64,000 nt of DNA from assembly GCA_029261595.1 (NCBI GenBank), contig JAJDAZ010000010.1, positions 1 to 64,000 on the forward strand, written 5' to 3'. Within the stretch, counting starts at the first letter, position 1. Every line of letters begins with the position of its first letter. The position numbers were made by a program, and so were the translations under genes. The DNA comes from Nitrospinaceae bacterium (lineage in GTDB: Bacteria > Nitrospinota > Nitrospinia > Nitrospinales > VA-1). This document shows positions 37,791 through 46,176 of this stretch, in pieces. The notes under the pieces were generated by a model. That model was not told the origin of the DNA. It did no database searches and was given only the letters and a program-made list of their open reading frames with translations.

Positions 37791-38074
37791 ACCGCAAAGG
37801 CGCAGAGGACGCAAAGAAGCCAATGACCTAAAATTTTTTGCTCATCTGTGGTTTCAACCATTCCCTCACCCAACCCTTGTGATATTCAACATTAGCCCTC
37901 ATGCCCCGTAGGGGGACTCCATTTGAAGGGGTGAGGAGGGATTTAAACCCTTTCTTTTCTTTTCGCAAAGACTTGATATCGGAACACAGGCTGGAAAGCC
38001 CGTGCCACTACCAATTTATTTTTTTCTATCTGTATTTTTCTGTTATTTCTTTGCGTCCTCTGCGCCTTTGCGGT
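37791..38074. repeat. 284-bp element bounded by 28-bp perfect inverted repeats
   Basis: The left end (37791-37818, beginning ACCGCAAAGGCGCAGAGGAC) is the exact reverse complement of the right end (38047-38074). The 228 bases between them hold no gene but contain two other inverted motifs: a block around 37893-37940 (CCCCGTAGGGGGA, later GGGGTGAGGAGGG) and ACAGGCTGGAAAGCCCGTGCCAC near 37986. Sequences very like both the GCAGAGGACGCAAAG end and the GGCTGGAAAGCC motif are familiar as dispersed intergenic repeats in many environmental bacterial genomes (from memory, not searched). It could be a MITE-like or REP-like element. It fills the gap between the YkgJ gene and the dehydrogenase and probably affects transcript ends. 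Confidence 0.75.
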
Positions 38075-38118
38075 AAAAAAGTCTTTAATATCTTTTTTAA
38101 CTCCTTTTTCAGTTTCGA

Positions 38119-39135
38119 ATGCTCAAAATCGCCCAACTGACAGCAACCCGGACCATTGTCATTAAAGATCGGGAACCCCTGGTCGCCAGGGAAAATGAAG
38201 TGGTCATCGGTGTTCAGACCGCGGGAATCTGCGGCACCGATCTTGCGCTGTTTTCCGGAGATTACCCAGTTCCCCTGCCTCTGGTATGCGGTCACGAGTT
38301 TGTGGGCAAGGTTAAATCCATCGGCGAGGGAGTCGATAAGCGCTGGCTGGGGCGACGGGTCACAGCGGAAATCAACAATACCTGCATAGCCTATAACCGA
38401 ACTCCCGTTTGCCGGGCCTGCAAAATGGGGATGCCAAGCCATTGTCAGCAACGCACAGTAACGGGAATCATCAATCACGACGGCGCGTTTGCCGAGGAAG
38501 TTGCCGTCGCCCAGGGAACCCTGCACGAAATTCCAGAAAGCATGGATTCCGCAACCGCCGCGCTCACCGAACCACTGGCGGCGGCCCTGCAAACGTTCGA
38601 GATGTCCCCGATCGCGGAGAACGATACCGTGGTGATGATGGGCCCCGGCAGGTTGGGGATATTGATCGTCTTCGCCGTCGCGCTCAAAGGCTGCCGGGTC
38701 ATCGCGGTTTCCAGAAGTGAAGCCAAACGCCAACGCTCGCTGGCCTTCGGAGCGTCCAAGGCCTTATCGCCCGATCAGGCAGAAGAAGCTGTCAAAGAAA
38801 TTACTGAAGGGTTGGGGGCGGACATCGTGGTGGACGCAACAGGTCACCCGGATGGAATCACCCTGGCGTTGTCACTGGTGAGACCAAGAGGAACGCTCTC
38901 GGTCAAGACCACCTGCGGCCTGCCTACACAGGGACTGGACATGACGAAACTGGTGGTCGATGAAATCCGTCTGCAAGGCTCGCGATGCGGCCCGTTTGGG
39001 CCTGCCCTTAAAATCCTCGAAAAACATCAGGAAAAACTCAAAACCCTCATCACTTCCACCCGCCCTCTCGCGGAGGCCCAACAGGCATTGGAATCGGCTA
39101 CCCTTGAAAACAAGGTGATGCTTCGGATGGATTGA
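38119..39135 (+). CDS. zinc-dependent alcohol dehydrogenase (MDR superfamily)
   Basis: A 338-residue medium-chain dehydrogenase. The catalytic zinc site is seen in AGICGTD (Cys) and CGHEF (His-Glu). A structural-zinc-like lobe is present as VCRACKMGMPSHC, with three close cysteines and a fourth further upstream (NTC). The nucleotide-binding segment is VVMMGPGRLGILIV (GxGxxG-like, with an Arg) and an acidic/Ser region follows (VSRSEAKR), which could favour NADP. The substrate is a sugar alcohol, threonine or similar; it cannot be told from sequence. The start ATG 38119 lies 45 bases after the repeat element and has no clear ribosome site. Confidence 0.88.
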   Translation: MLKIAQLTATRTIVIKDREPLVARENEVVIGVQTAGICGTDLALFSGDYPVPLPLVCGHEFVGKVKSIGEGVDKRWLGRRVTAEINNTCIAYNRTPVCRACKMGMPSHCQQRTVTGIINHDGAFAEEVAVAQGTLHEIPESMDSATAALTEPLAAALQTFEMSPIAENDTVVMMGPGRLGILIVFAVALKGCRVIAVSRSEAKRQRSLAFGASKALSPDQAEEAVKEITEGLGADIVVDATGHPDGITLALSLVRPRGTLSVKTTCGLPTQGLDMTKLVVDEIRLQGSRCGPFGPALKILEKHQEKLKTLITSTRPLAEAQQALESATLENKVMLRMD

Positions 39136-39704
39136 ATTGCCTGGAATGGCTCTTTGCGCCAACAGCAAAATAAATAAGAAAACCATTAACTTTCACTATA
39201 AATTATAATTCTTTTGTGATGTGCTTGTGTTCGAACGGCTGGAATGCTGATTGAACGTTCTGGAAACTCAAAAAATCCGAATCATCAAAGCGGCCCGTTC
39301 TTTCAAAACGGTAAAATTATTGATTCTGAAAGATTCAGGGAGAGTTTTCAGGGGATCCCCCTCCCCCGTTAAAAACAGGCGGTTCGGAGCCTTTCTTCAA
39401 AAGTTCTAACAATTTTTGTCAATCCAGGGCACAAAGGCTCCTCCACCGGGCTCTCGATAATATAACCAATAGTTTCAATATCTTACCAACCCTTTACCGC
39501 ATAAGGCTTTGCCCCGCCACCCCTGATATTTGGCCAATTTGGCATTGAAATTGCTTTTAAATATTAATGAATCATAGCCTCATCAGGTCAATGGTTCAAA
39601 GAAGCAAATCAAACTGCAAAAGGGATTTTGACAACAGAACCGGGATTGAATGGATTTAACGGGAGCGGAATTCTTCCGCCATAAATTTAACGGAGGTGTT
39701 TATC
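39136..39704. other. long non-coding leader/regulatory region
   Basis: About 570 bases without a plausible gene. It contains a strong sigma-54 promoter (39540-39555), a CCGTT/AACGG dyad near 39293-39309 that could be an activator site about 240 bases upstream, and a perfect hairpin GCGGAA-TTC-TTCCGC (39665-39679) just before the GGAGG ribosome site of the gene at 39705. Nothing else was recognised in it. Confidence 0.5.
39540..39555 (+). promoter_or_regulatory. sigma-54 promoter (-24/-12)
   Basis: TGGCATTGAAATTGCT matches the sigma-54 consensus TGGCACG-N4-TTGCW in 10 of its 12 fixed positions, with TGGCA and TTGCT intact and GG to GC spacing exactly 12. Transcription would begin near 39567, giving a 138-base leader before the exported EF-hand-like protein. 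Bacteria need an activator for such promoters; a CHASE2-type one is encoded 20 kb away at 19524-22271. Confidence 0.7.
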
Positions 39705-40205
39705 ATGAAACGCTTTCTGACCCTGAACGTTCTTTTGGCTTACCTCACTCTGGCGCCGCCAGTCTCGTGGAGCGATCCGCCTCTCATAGCGGAACCCCCG
39801 CTGGCAACGCAAAGCACATGGAACCTCGCTAACAATGGAATGCTATTCGTCGGTTATGACACCGACCAAAATGGCAAAATCGATTTTCATACCTTGCGGG
39901 TGGTGAGAACTTCCTACTTCTCGAAACATTCCCTCGATGTCGTCAAAGGACATCATCCCAAGCATCTCATCTTCACCAGTAATTTCACAACCACCCATTA
40001 CTACTACATCGCTCTCAAGCAACCGTTGTTCTATGCAAAGGATTTAAATGAAGACGGGCATTGGGACTATATTTACAAAGACCCCAACCAGGATGGCGTC
40101 AATGGCAACGAGGCTTTTTACGACAGCCCATCGGGAATGGGCACGGCCTCATCCATGTCCAGTGGCCAGGAAGTCGCTTCTGCCAATAAAGGCAGGAACC
40201 CCTGA
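39705..40205 (+). CDS. exported EF-hand/dockerin-like calcium-binding protein
   Basis: A 166-residue protein with a signal peptide (FLTLNVLLAYLTLAPPVSWS) and three calcium-loop-like motifs: DTDQNGKIDFHTL, DLNEDGHWDYI and DPNQDGVNGNE. The D-x-N/D-x-D/N-G spacing is that of EF-hand or dockerin loops. Between them lies an aromatic region (TTTHYYYIALKQPLFYAKD). The ATG at 39705 has a GGAGG site; three residues of the longer GTG-started frame are dropped. The tail is Ser/Gly rich. It is a single gene behind the sigma-54 promoter at 39540, so it is probably made only under a specific condition. Calcium binding is inference. Confidence 0.75.
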   Translation: MKRFLTLNVLLAYLTLAPPVSWSDPPLIAEPPLATQSTWNLANNGMLFVGYDTDQNGKIDFHTLRVVRTSYFSKHSLDVVKGHHPKHLIFTSNFTTTHYYYIALKQPLFYAKDLNEDGHWDYIYKDPNQDGVNGNEAFYDSPSGMGTASSMSSGQEVASANKGRNP

Positions 40206-40217
40206 CACTTCGGTTTG

Positions 40218-41465
40218 CTAACCCTGAGCGTCACGCTCTTCCTGCAAAATATCGTCCAGGGTTTGCCGCCTGCGCGTCAATGTGAACTTGTCTCCATCGA
40301 CCACCACTTCCGGTATGAGGGGTTGAGTGTTGTAGTTGGACGACATGACAAACCCATAGCCCCCTGCCCCACCGACCACCATGAGGTCCCCTGCTTTCGG
40401 CATGGGAAGCCGACGTGCCACGGGCTCTTCGTTTTCCTGAGTCAGCACGTCGCCCGATTCACATACGGGCCCTGCGACGATGACATCCTGTTCCGGTCCC
40501 AGATCGTCCCCCACAAACCAGATGGGATGAAACGAACCGTAGGCCATTGGGCGGATCAAATGACAGAAACCGACGTTGGTCAGGACGTAGTTCAGACGCT
40601 TACGGTTTTCATCGAAAGTATGATTGAGTGAACGCACTTCTCCCAACAGATAACCGCATCCAGCAACGAACCGTCTGCCCGGTTCGATCTCGCAGACAAT
40701 TTCGCGCCCGAAATAACTATTTAAAACCTTCATTCGCTCCGCCAGAATATTTTTGTACCCAGAGATATCCTCCTGCGGCAAATCGGGGTTGTATTGATAA
40801 GGCAGACCGCCCCCGAAATTGATTGTTTGTAAGTCGTCGAACTGTTTGGCAAATTCCACCAGCTTGCCGGTGATCCGTTTCAAATGCTCCATGTCGCCGC
40901 CGGAACCAATGTGCATGTGCACGCCGGAGATGACCAGCCCATACGTTCCCGCAATGCGTTTGACTTCATCCAGGTTCTCATGCCAGATCCCGTGCTTGCT
41001 GTAGGGACCGCCGGTGTTGGTCTTCTTGGAATGGCCATGCCCTTCGCCGGGGTTGATACGGATGGAAATGCAATTCGACCCCTTCCCAAGTTCTCTCCAG
41101 CCGCGGCCATATTCATCGACCATCCCCAAAGTCCCGCAATTGACAAAGATATTATTTTCGAGACAGAACCTGACGTCGTCGTCGTCAAAAAATACATCGC
41201 TGGTGAAACAAATATCTTCCGGCTTGAAACCCGCCCTGAGCGCGCGCTTGACTTCAAAAACGCTGACCGCATCGATCTTGATTCCGCCGTCCCGCATCTC
41301 TTGCAAAATCCTCACGTTGGAACTGGCTTTCATGGCGTAGCGGGTGACGGGCGACAGTTGCCTGATCTCGGCAATCGACCGACGCAGTGTTTCCAGACTG
41401 TATACATAAACCGGGGTCCCGAACTCACGGGCGATGTCCTGGACATCGACGTTTTCTATTTTCAT
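40218..41465 (-). CDS. lysA: diaminopimelate decarboxylase
   Basis: A PLP enzyme (fold III) making lysine from meso-diaminopimelate. The PLP lysine lies in RYAMKASSN, the Gly-rich phosphate site in NFGGGLPY, EPGRR binds substrate, and the second-subunit Cys lies in GPVCESGDVL. At 415 residues it has normal length. A point of interest is the tail TLTRRRQTLDDILQEERD, which is more charged than usual. LysA is clear, but the closely related carboxynorspermidine decarboxylase cannot be fully excluded given speA nearby. It is divergent from speA across 313 bases. Confidence 0.9.
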   Translation of the reverse strand: MKIENVDVQDIAREFGTPVYVYSLETLRRSIAEIRQLSPVTRYAMKASSNVRILQEMRDGGIKIDAVSVFEVKRALRAGFKPEDICFTSDVFFDDDDVRFCLENNIFVNCGTLGMVDEYGRGWRELGKGSNCISIRINPGEGHGHSKKTNTGGPYSKHGIWHENLDEVKRIAGTYGLVISGVHMHIGSGGDMEHLKRITGKLVEFAKQFDDLQTINFGGGLPYQYNPDLPQEDISGYKNILAERMKVLNSYFGREIVCEIEPGRRFVAGCGYLLGEVRSLNHTFDENRKRLNYVLTNVGFCHLIRPMAYGSFHPIWFVGDDLGPEQDVIVAGPVCESGDVLTQENEEPVARRLPMPKAGDLMVVGGAGGYGFVMSSNYNTQPLIPEVVVDGDKFTLTRRRQTLDDILQEERDAQG

Positions 41466-41778
41466 TGATGCTCTCGGAGTAATTTTAAAAAAATGTGACG
41501 GTCATTCCTTTGCAGGACAGATGACACCATCCGAAAATTTATATCATAATTTGGCCCTTTAACAATTTTCTTTTAACCCCCACCATTGGGTTTAATTCCC
41601 AGAGGCTCGCCACGGCATATAAATAACAATCCTTGTAAGATATTCCGTCCGCTTGCGGCAGGATCGTTCATTGCGTTTGTTTTTGTTTGACATTTATCAG
41701 GAATTGGATAGTTTTAAGCATTCCGACAGCTTTTTATCGATCCCCTAGACCGTTACCCTATTCCCCGGAACCCCAAAC
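41466..41778. other. intergenic region between lysA and speA
   Basis: A 313-base region between divergent starts. A possible speA promoter is TTGACA (41687-41692), 16 bases, TAGTTT (41709-41714, 3 of 6). Near 41586-41620 are AT-rich stretches and a GGGTTTAATTCCC-type dyad. No minus-strand promoter for lysA was convincing. No small gene was seen. Confidence 0.4.
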
Positions 41779-43701
41779 ATGCAGAAATGGTCCATTGAAG
41801 AAGCCAGAGAACATTATAATATTTACGGCTGGGGCGCGGGTTACTTCGATATCAATAAGGAAGGCCATGTCGTCGCGCAACCCAAACTGGGCAGTGAACA
41901 TACGATCGACCTCAAGCATCTGGTCGACGACATTCAGGCCAAGGGCTATTCCCTGCCGGTACTTCTCCGGTTTTCCGATATTTTAAAATCCAGCATCACC
42001 AACCTCGCCACCGTGTTCCAGAACGCCATCGACGAATACCATTACAACGGGCAATACCACGGCGTATTTCCCATAAAAGTGAATCAGCAACGACAGGTGG
42101 TCGAGGAAATCGTCAAATTCGGCAGGCCCTACAACATCGGTCTGGAAGCGGGTTCCAAACCGGAACTTCACGCCATCCTCGCCATCATGGACAACCCGGA
42201 AGCGTTGTTGATCTGCAACGGCTACAAAGACGCGCCTTTCATCCGGCTTGCGTTGATGAGCCAGAAACTGGGCAAAAAAGTTTTCATCGTGGTGGAGAAA
42301 CTCGACGAATTGGAAATGATTTACCAGGTCGCTAAGGAAGTCGGAGTCCGCCCCAATATCGGATTGCGAATTAAACTGGTCAGCGCAGGATCGGGTCGCT
42401 GGGCTTCCTCCGCCGGGGAATACTCCAAGTTCGGATTGAACCCGATGGAATTGGTGGACGCACTGAAAATCGCCACGGATTACGGAATTCTGGATTGCAT
42501 CCAATTGATTCATTTTCATCTCGGAAGCCAGATCACCAACATCCGCAGAATCAAAAACAGCTTAAAAGAAGCTGGCCGATTTTATTCCGAAATTATGCGA
42601 CACGGATGCAATATCAAGTACATTGATGTGGGAGGCGGCCTGGGGGTGGACTACGACGGGTCGAAATCCACCTACCATTCGAGCACCAATTACACCGTGC
42701 AGGAATACGCCAACGACGTGGTCTATCATCTACTGGAAATATGTAAGCGGGACAACCTGCCGCATCCGAACATCATCTCTGAGTCGGGCCGGGCGATGAC
42801 CGCTTATCACTCCCTGCTGGTGGTCAACGTGCTGGATGTCACCTCGTTTCCCGAATGGACCAATCATGTTGAAATCCAGGAAAGCGATCCCGATGTGGTG
42901 CGCGAAATTTTCGATGTTCTGGAGTCCACGTCCAACAAGAACCTCATTGAATCCTGGCACGACGCCACCCACTTGAAAGAGGACGCGCAGAACCAGTTTC
43001 TCATGGGCATCCTGTCGCTCGAGCACCGGGCGCTGGTGGAGCGCATCTATTGGGGAGTCAGCCGGAAGGTGGAAAAACTTTCGACCCGGCTCAAGTTTCT
43101 GCCGGATGAAATGAAGACGCTAAAAAACCGATTGGCGGACAAATACTTCTGCAATTTTTCCGTGTTCCAATCGGTGCCCGACTCCTGGGCCATCGACCAT
43201 GTGTTCCCGGTGATGCCCATTCACCGCTTAAACGAGGAACCCGACCGGGAAGCAACATTGGAAGACCTCACCTGCGACTCCGACGGACGCATCGACACCT
43301 TCATCGGAAGCCACCGGGGAACCGAAAAATCATTGCGCGTCCATTCCATCGAACCGGGGGATTCTTATCAACTGGGGATCTTTCTGATCGGCGCTTACCA
43401 GGAGATTCTGGGCGACCTGCACAACCTGTTCGGTGATACCAATACCGTCCACGTCTCCCTCAATGAAGACGGGTCGCTGAACTACGAGCAGATCATCGAA
43501 GGCGAAGACGTCACCGACGTTCTCGATTATGTTCAGTTCAAGGGCGACGAACTGGCGGGCCGGGTGGCGGGGTTTCTCATCGCCAGCGTCGAAAAGGGAA
43601 CCCTCACCCAGAAGGAAGCGGATGATTATCTTGCCTTATACAAGGAAGGCCTGAACGGATACACTTATCTCGTCAAGCCGCCAAGGGATGAAGCCAAGTG
43701 A
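41779..43701 (+). CDS. speA: biosynthetic arginine decarboxylase
   Basis: A 640-residue PLP enzyme converting arginine to agmatine, the entry to polyamine synthesis. Family marks: WGAGYFDINKEGHV near the N-terminus, the PLP lysine in GVFPIKVNQQRQVV, HFHLGSQITNIR, the glycine-rich YIDVGGGLGVDYDG, and the C-terminal region QDVDIL-like replaced by DCDSDGRIDTF (SpeA consensus TCDSDG). The length is the same as E. coli SpeA. It is monocistronic, with a poor ribosome site. Confidence 0.97.
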   Translation: MQKWSIEEAREHYNIYGWGAGYFDINKEGHVVAQPKLGSEHTIDLKHLVDDIQAKGYSLPVLLRFSDILKSSITNLATVFQNAIDEYHYNGQYHGVFPIKVNQQRQVVEEIVKFGRPYNIGLEAGSKPELHAILAIMDNPEALLICNGYKDAPFIRLALMSQKLGKKVFIVVEKLDELEMIYQVAKEVGVRPNIGLRIKLVSAGSGRWASSAGEYSKFGLNPMELVDALKIATDYGILDCIQLIHFHLGSQITNIRRIKNSLKEAGRFYSEIMRHGCNIKYIDVGGGLGVDYDGSKSTYHSSTNYTVQEYANDVVYHLLEICKRDNLPHPNIISESGRAMTAYHSLLVVNVLDVTSFPEWTNHVEIQESDPDVVREIFDVLESTSNKNLIESWHDATHLKEDAQNQFLMGILSLEHRALVERIYWGVSRKVEKLSTRLKFLPDEMKTLKNRLADKYFCNFSVFQSVPDSWAIDHVFPVMPIHRLNEEPDREATLEDLTCDSDGRIDTFIGSHRGTEKSLRVHSIEPGDSYQLGIFLIGAYQEILGDLHNLFGDTNTVHVSLNEDGSLNYEQIIEGEDVTDVLDYVQFKGDELAGRVAGFLIASVEKGTLTQKEADDYLALYKEGLNGYTYLVKPPRDEAK

Positions 43702-43795
43702 AACAACAAATGGGAATAAATATCACCCTATGGAGTCTTAATTTAAAGCCCTTTACAAAAAAGAAGTTTTATTTGTTTCCTTTGAGGTTTTAGTT

Positions 43796-44515
43796 ATGAA
43801 GAAATTCATCCCTTTTCTTTTGCTGTTTTCTGTTCTTGGCACCTTGCCATCTTACGGAGGGGTTTTTGACGGCCTATTTGGCAACTATCAAATTTTCCGT
43901 AAAAAGAGCGGCCTCGATCCTGTGACGACGGGTGCTGGACTCAGGGATGCTCTCGCAGTCGGAGCGCAGAATGCCGCTTTCTTACTTTCACAAAAAAACG
44001 GGTATTACGCTAATGAAGCGATAAAAATACCTGTCCCAGGAAAAATTCGAAATGTAGCGGAAACTTTAAAAAAGTCCGGTTATGAACAGAAAGTAGATAG
44101 TTTTGTTTTAAGCATGAATCGGGCTGCGGAAAAAGCGGCTCCTGAGGCTAAGGGAATCTTTTTTGATGCCATCATGGGAATGACCCTGGATGATGCACAG
44201 GGATTATTGGATGAAGGAAACACCGCCGCTACGGATTATCTCAAAACAAAAGCCTACCAAGAAATTTTTGATGAATATAAACCAATTATAAGTTCAATGT
44301 TGGATCAGGAGGATGGCACCGCAAAATACATCGATATAATGAAAACCTCCGGCTCTAAAACGCTTACCCCTGCCGAATCTATGGACCTTAACGATTATAT
44401 GACTAACCAGGCCTTATTGGGGCTTTTCTACATAGTGGGGCAAGAGGAAATAAAAATCAGAACCGATCCTGATGCGAGGATCACGGCTCTTCTGAAAGAT
44501 GTATTTGGACGATAA
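43796..44515 (+). CDS. DUF4197 exported protein
   Basis: A 239-residue protein with a signal peptide (FIPFLLLFSVLGTLPSYG). The mature domain shows the DUF4197 pattern: GLRDALAVGAQNAAFLLSQKNGYYANEAIKIPVP, then helices with MNRAAEKAAPEAKGIFFDAI and MTLDDAQGLLDEGNTAATDYLK. The family is common and of unknown function, with an all-helical periplasmic fold. GAGG precedes the ATG by eight bases. It stands alone downstream of speA with a 94-base gap. Confidence 0.9.
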   Translation: MKKFIPFLLLFSVLGTLPSYGGVFDGLFGNYQIFRKKSGLDPVTTGAGLRDALAVGAQNAAFLLSQKNGYYANEAIKIPVPGKIRNVAETLKKSGYEQKVDSFVLSMNRAAEKAAPEAKGIFFDAIMGMTLDDAQGLLDEGNTAATDYLKTKAYQEIFDEYKPIISSMLDQEDGTAKYIDIMKTSGSKTLTPAESMDLNDYMTNQALLGLFYIVGQEEIKIRTDPDARITALLKDVFGR

Positions 44516-44784
44516 ACTTCTGGGTGCGCAGGAAACTCCCCCCTAAGGCCTTTGCCTTACCTGACCTTGACAGGGTAGGCACATTTTCAAATACTGCCGT
44601 TCGGTCGCCCAAAAATCAGCTCTCCGTGTCACTCATAATTAGAATGATATTGGTGAAACTTTTTTTCCAGCCGGATGTGTCAGACCCCATCCCAGGTTGC
44701 TTTTGGATTTTTGCAGTTACCCCAATTCGGTAGAATACTTAACCGTTCGAATGGTTAGGTTATATAAATCGAGGCATTTTGCAG

Positions 44785-45174
44785 ATGATATTCTCAATCA
44801 AAAATATTGATCATGTCGTTTTAAACGTTTCAAACCTTGAGCGGGCAATCAGGTTTTATTGTGATGTGCTGGGTTGCACTGTGGAGAGGCGGGTTGAATC
44901 TTTCCATCTGGTGCAGTTGCGTGCAGGTCAATCGCTGGTGGATTTGTTGGGAAAAGACCCCGATTTAAAAGACGGCGCGCCCAATATGGATCACTTTGCC
45001 CTTCGCATTGAACCTTTCGATGAAAATCTTCTACGGAATCACCTTGAAAGCCATGGAGTGGAAGTGGGTGAGGTCGCGTCCCGTTATGGCGCAGATGGCC
45101 AGGGGTCGTCAATTTACATTCATGATCCCGACGGAAACACGATTGAACTGAAGGGACCCCCACTTTCACCCTGA
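44785..45174 (+). CDS. VOC-family (glyoxalase/dioxygenase fold) protein
   Basis: A 129-residue single-domain vicinal-oxygen-chelate protein. Metal ligands are expected at NIDHVVLNV (His), NMDHFALRI (His) and GNTIELK (Glu). The motifs YCDVLGCTVERR and YIHDPDGN are typical of the virulence-protein/fosfomycin-resistance-like subgroup. The substrate is unknown. The ATG at 44785 was chosen over a TTG two codons earlier. A hairpin follows before the convergent zinc-ribbon gene. Confidence 0.85.
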   Translation: MIFSIKNIDHVVLNVSNLERAIRFYCDVLGCTVERRVESFHLVQLRAGQSLVDLLGKDPDLKDGAPNMDHFALRIEPFDENLLRNHLESHGVEVGEVASRYGADGQGSSIYIHDPDGNTIELKGPPLSP

Positions 45175-45185
45175 CGGGATGTTGC

Positions 45186-45222
45186 GGGGCTCGCGAACAA
45201 AGTGAGCGTCAGCCCCAATTTT
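45186..45222. terminator. bidirectional terminator-like hairpin
   Basis: GGGGCT (45186-45191) pairs with AGCCCC (45211-45216), with inner pairing CGC/GCG. It is followed on the plus strand by AATTTTCC. It lies between two convergent genes and probably ends transcription of the VOC gene. Confidence 0.4.
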
Positions 45223-45238
45223 CCTCCCGCGCAGCGGG

Positions 45239-45436
45239 TCATTCCCATTGCCCGGGCTTTAGGGGCTCATGGCACACCTCGCAATAATCGTCCTTATAGG
45301 CGTTGGGGTGCTTGCATTCCGGGCAGAAGATGGTTTGTTTCTCGCCATATTCATGAAACATGTGCAGGCACTTCTCGCACCAGGCGGCTTTCGTTATATT
45401 TTCGGTCCCGCATTTGGGGCAGGTTTCTACGCTCAT
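45239..45436 (-). CDS. small double zinc-ribbon protein
   Basis: A 65-residue cytoplasmic protein with eight cysteines in four CxxC pairs: CPKC, CEKC, CPEC, CEVC. They form two treble-clef zinc ribbons. Small proteins of this type are often RNA- or protein-binding regulators or RanBP2-like; no specific role can be given. No good ribosome site is visible, but the perfect Cys spacing supports a real gene. Confidence 0.75.
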   Translation of the reverse strand: MSVETCPKCGTENITKAAWCEKCLHMFHEYGEKQTIFCPECKHPNAYKDDYCEVCHEPLKPGQWE

Positions 45437-45493
45437 AGTGGTTGTTAGATGGTCTAAATTGTAGAGAGTTGTAAAAATTTTGAAAGGAATTGA

Positions 45494-45829
45494 GTGAAAC
45501 CCTTAAAGCTAGCTCACAAGTTTATGGAAATATTCTTCTCAGGTGAAAACATGTGGAGATTACGCCCCCTGCTGGCCGATGACTTTTCCTTCAGCGGACC
45601 CTTGTACCAGTTTGACTCCCCCGATGCCTACATTAAATCTCTGGAGACCGATCCTCCCAAAGGCTTTAAATACGAAATTATCCGATCCTATGACGACGAA
45701 TCTTCCGCCTGCCTTTTGTACCAATTCACCAAACCCGGAGTTTGCACTCGAATGGCGCAGATGTTTGAGGTGCGTGAGGGTAAAATCAACAGAATTATAC
45801 TGGTTTTTGATACGGGAGCATTCGCCTGA
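45494..45829 (+). CDS. NTF2-like (SnoaL) fold protein
   Basis: A 111-residue protein starting at GTG with AAGGA ten bases upstream. The pattern LAHKFMEIFFSGENM, LRPLLADDFSFSGPLYQFDSP, YIKSL and the final MAQMFEVREGKINRIILVFD matches the SnoaL/NTF2 fold: helix, then curved sheet with an acidic catalytic or binding pocket. The fold includes isomerases, hydrolases and binding proteins; no substrate can be proposed. It is a single gene. Confidence 0.75.
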   Translation: MKPLKLAHKFMEIFFSGENMWRLRPLLADDFSFSGPLYQFDSPDAYIKSLETDPPKGFKYEIIRSYDDESSACLLYQFTKPGVCTRMAQMFEVREGKINRIILVFDTGAFA

Positions 45830-45840
45830 CTTGAGACAGC

Positions 45841-46011
45841 TCACTTTTCCGATTCTATCTGTTCCTCGGCCTGTTTTTTGGTGTCCTGACGCTTGTAAAC
45901 CTTCGCGGATTCCTTGACCTTCTCGTGATACCGTTTGGTTTGGAGCTGTTGAGCCGCCACTTCGGCCTCCAGTTCCTCCTTGGACTTTACTTTTTTCTTT
46001 TTTTGTTTCAT
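45841..46011 (-). CDS. short Lys/Glu-rich helical protein
   Basis: A 56-residue open frame (ATG 46011, stop 45841-45843). The product begins MKQKKKKVKSKEELEAEVAA and is predicted wholly helical and highly charged, with AAQQLQTKRYHEKVKESAKV in the middle. The low content of rare amino acids and the regular helix pattern look like a real protein, but no ribosome site is seen. It is convergent with the SnoaL-like gene, 11 bases away. Confidence 0.5.
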   Translation of the reverse strand: MKQKKKKVKSKEELEAEVAAQQLQTKRYHEKVKESAKVYKRQDTKKQAEEQIESEK

Positions 46012-46176
46012 TTTATTTATAATATCATTTTTATCCTAAGACTGTCACGGTCACATTCTCCGCTATGGCTCAAATGACACTTGATACCCTCATAATCGAA
46101 GGAATCGTATGACCAGGCAGAAAACCCTGGCTAAAATTGATAATGGACGCGATTATTGCAATAAATTTCGGAGGTC

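Noticed and set aside
37791-38074. Inverted-repeat element as an insertion sequence
   Set aside because: Only 284 bases with no transposase frame; described as a repeat instead.
44524-44733. 69-residue open frame after the DUF4197 gene
   Set aside because: No ribosome site, no domain and a composition unlike the neighbours; treated as non-coding.
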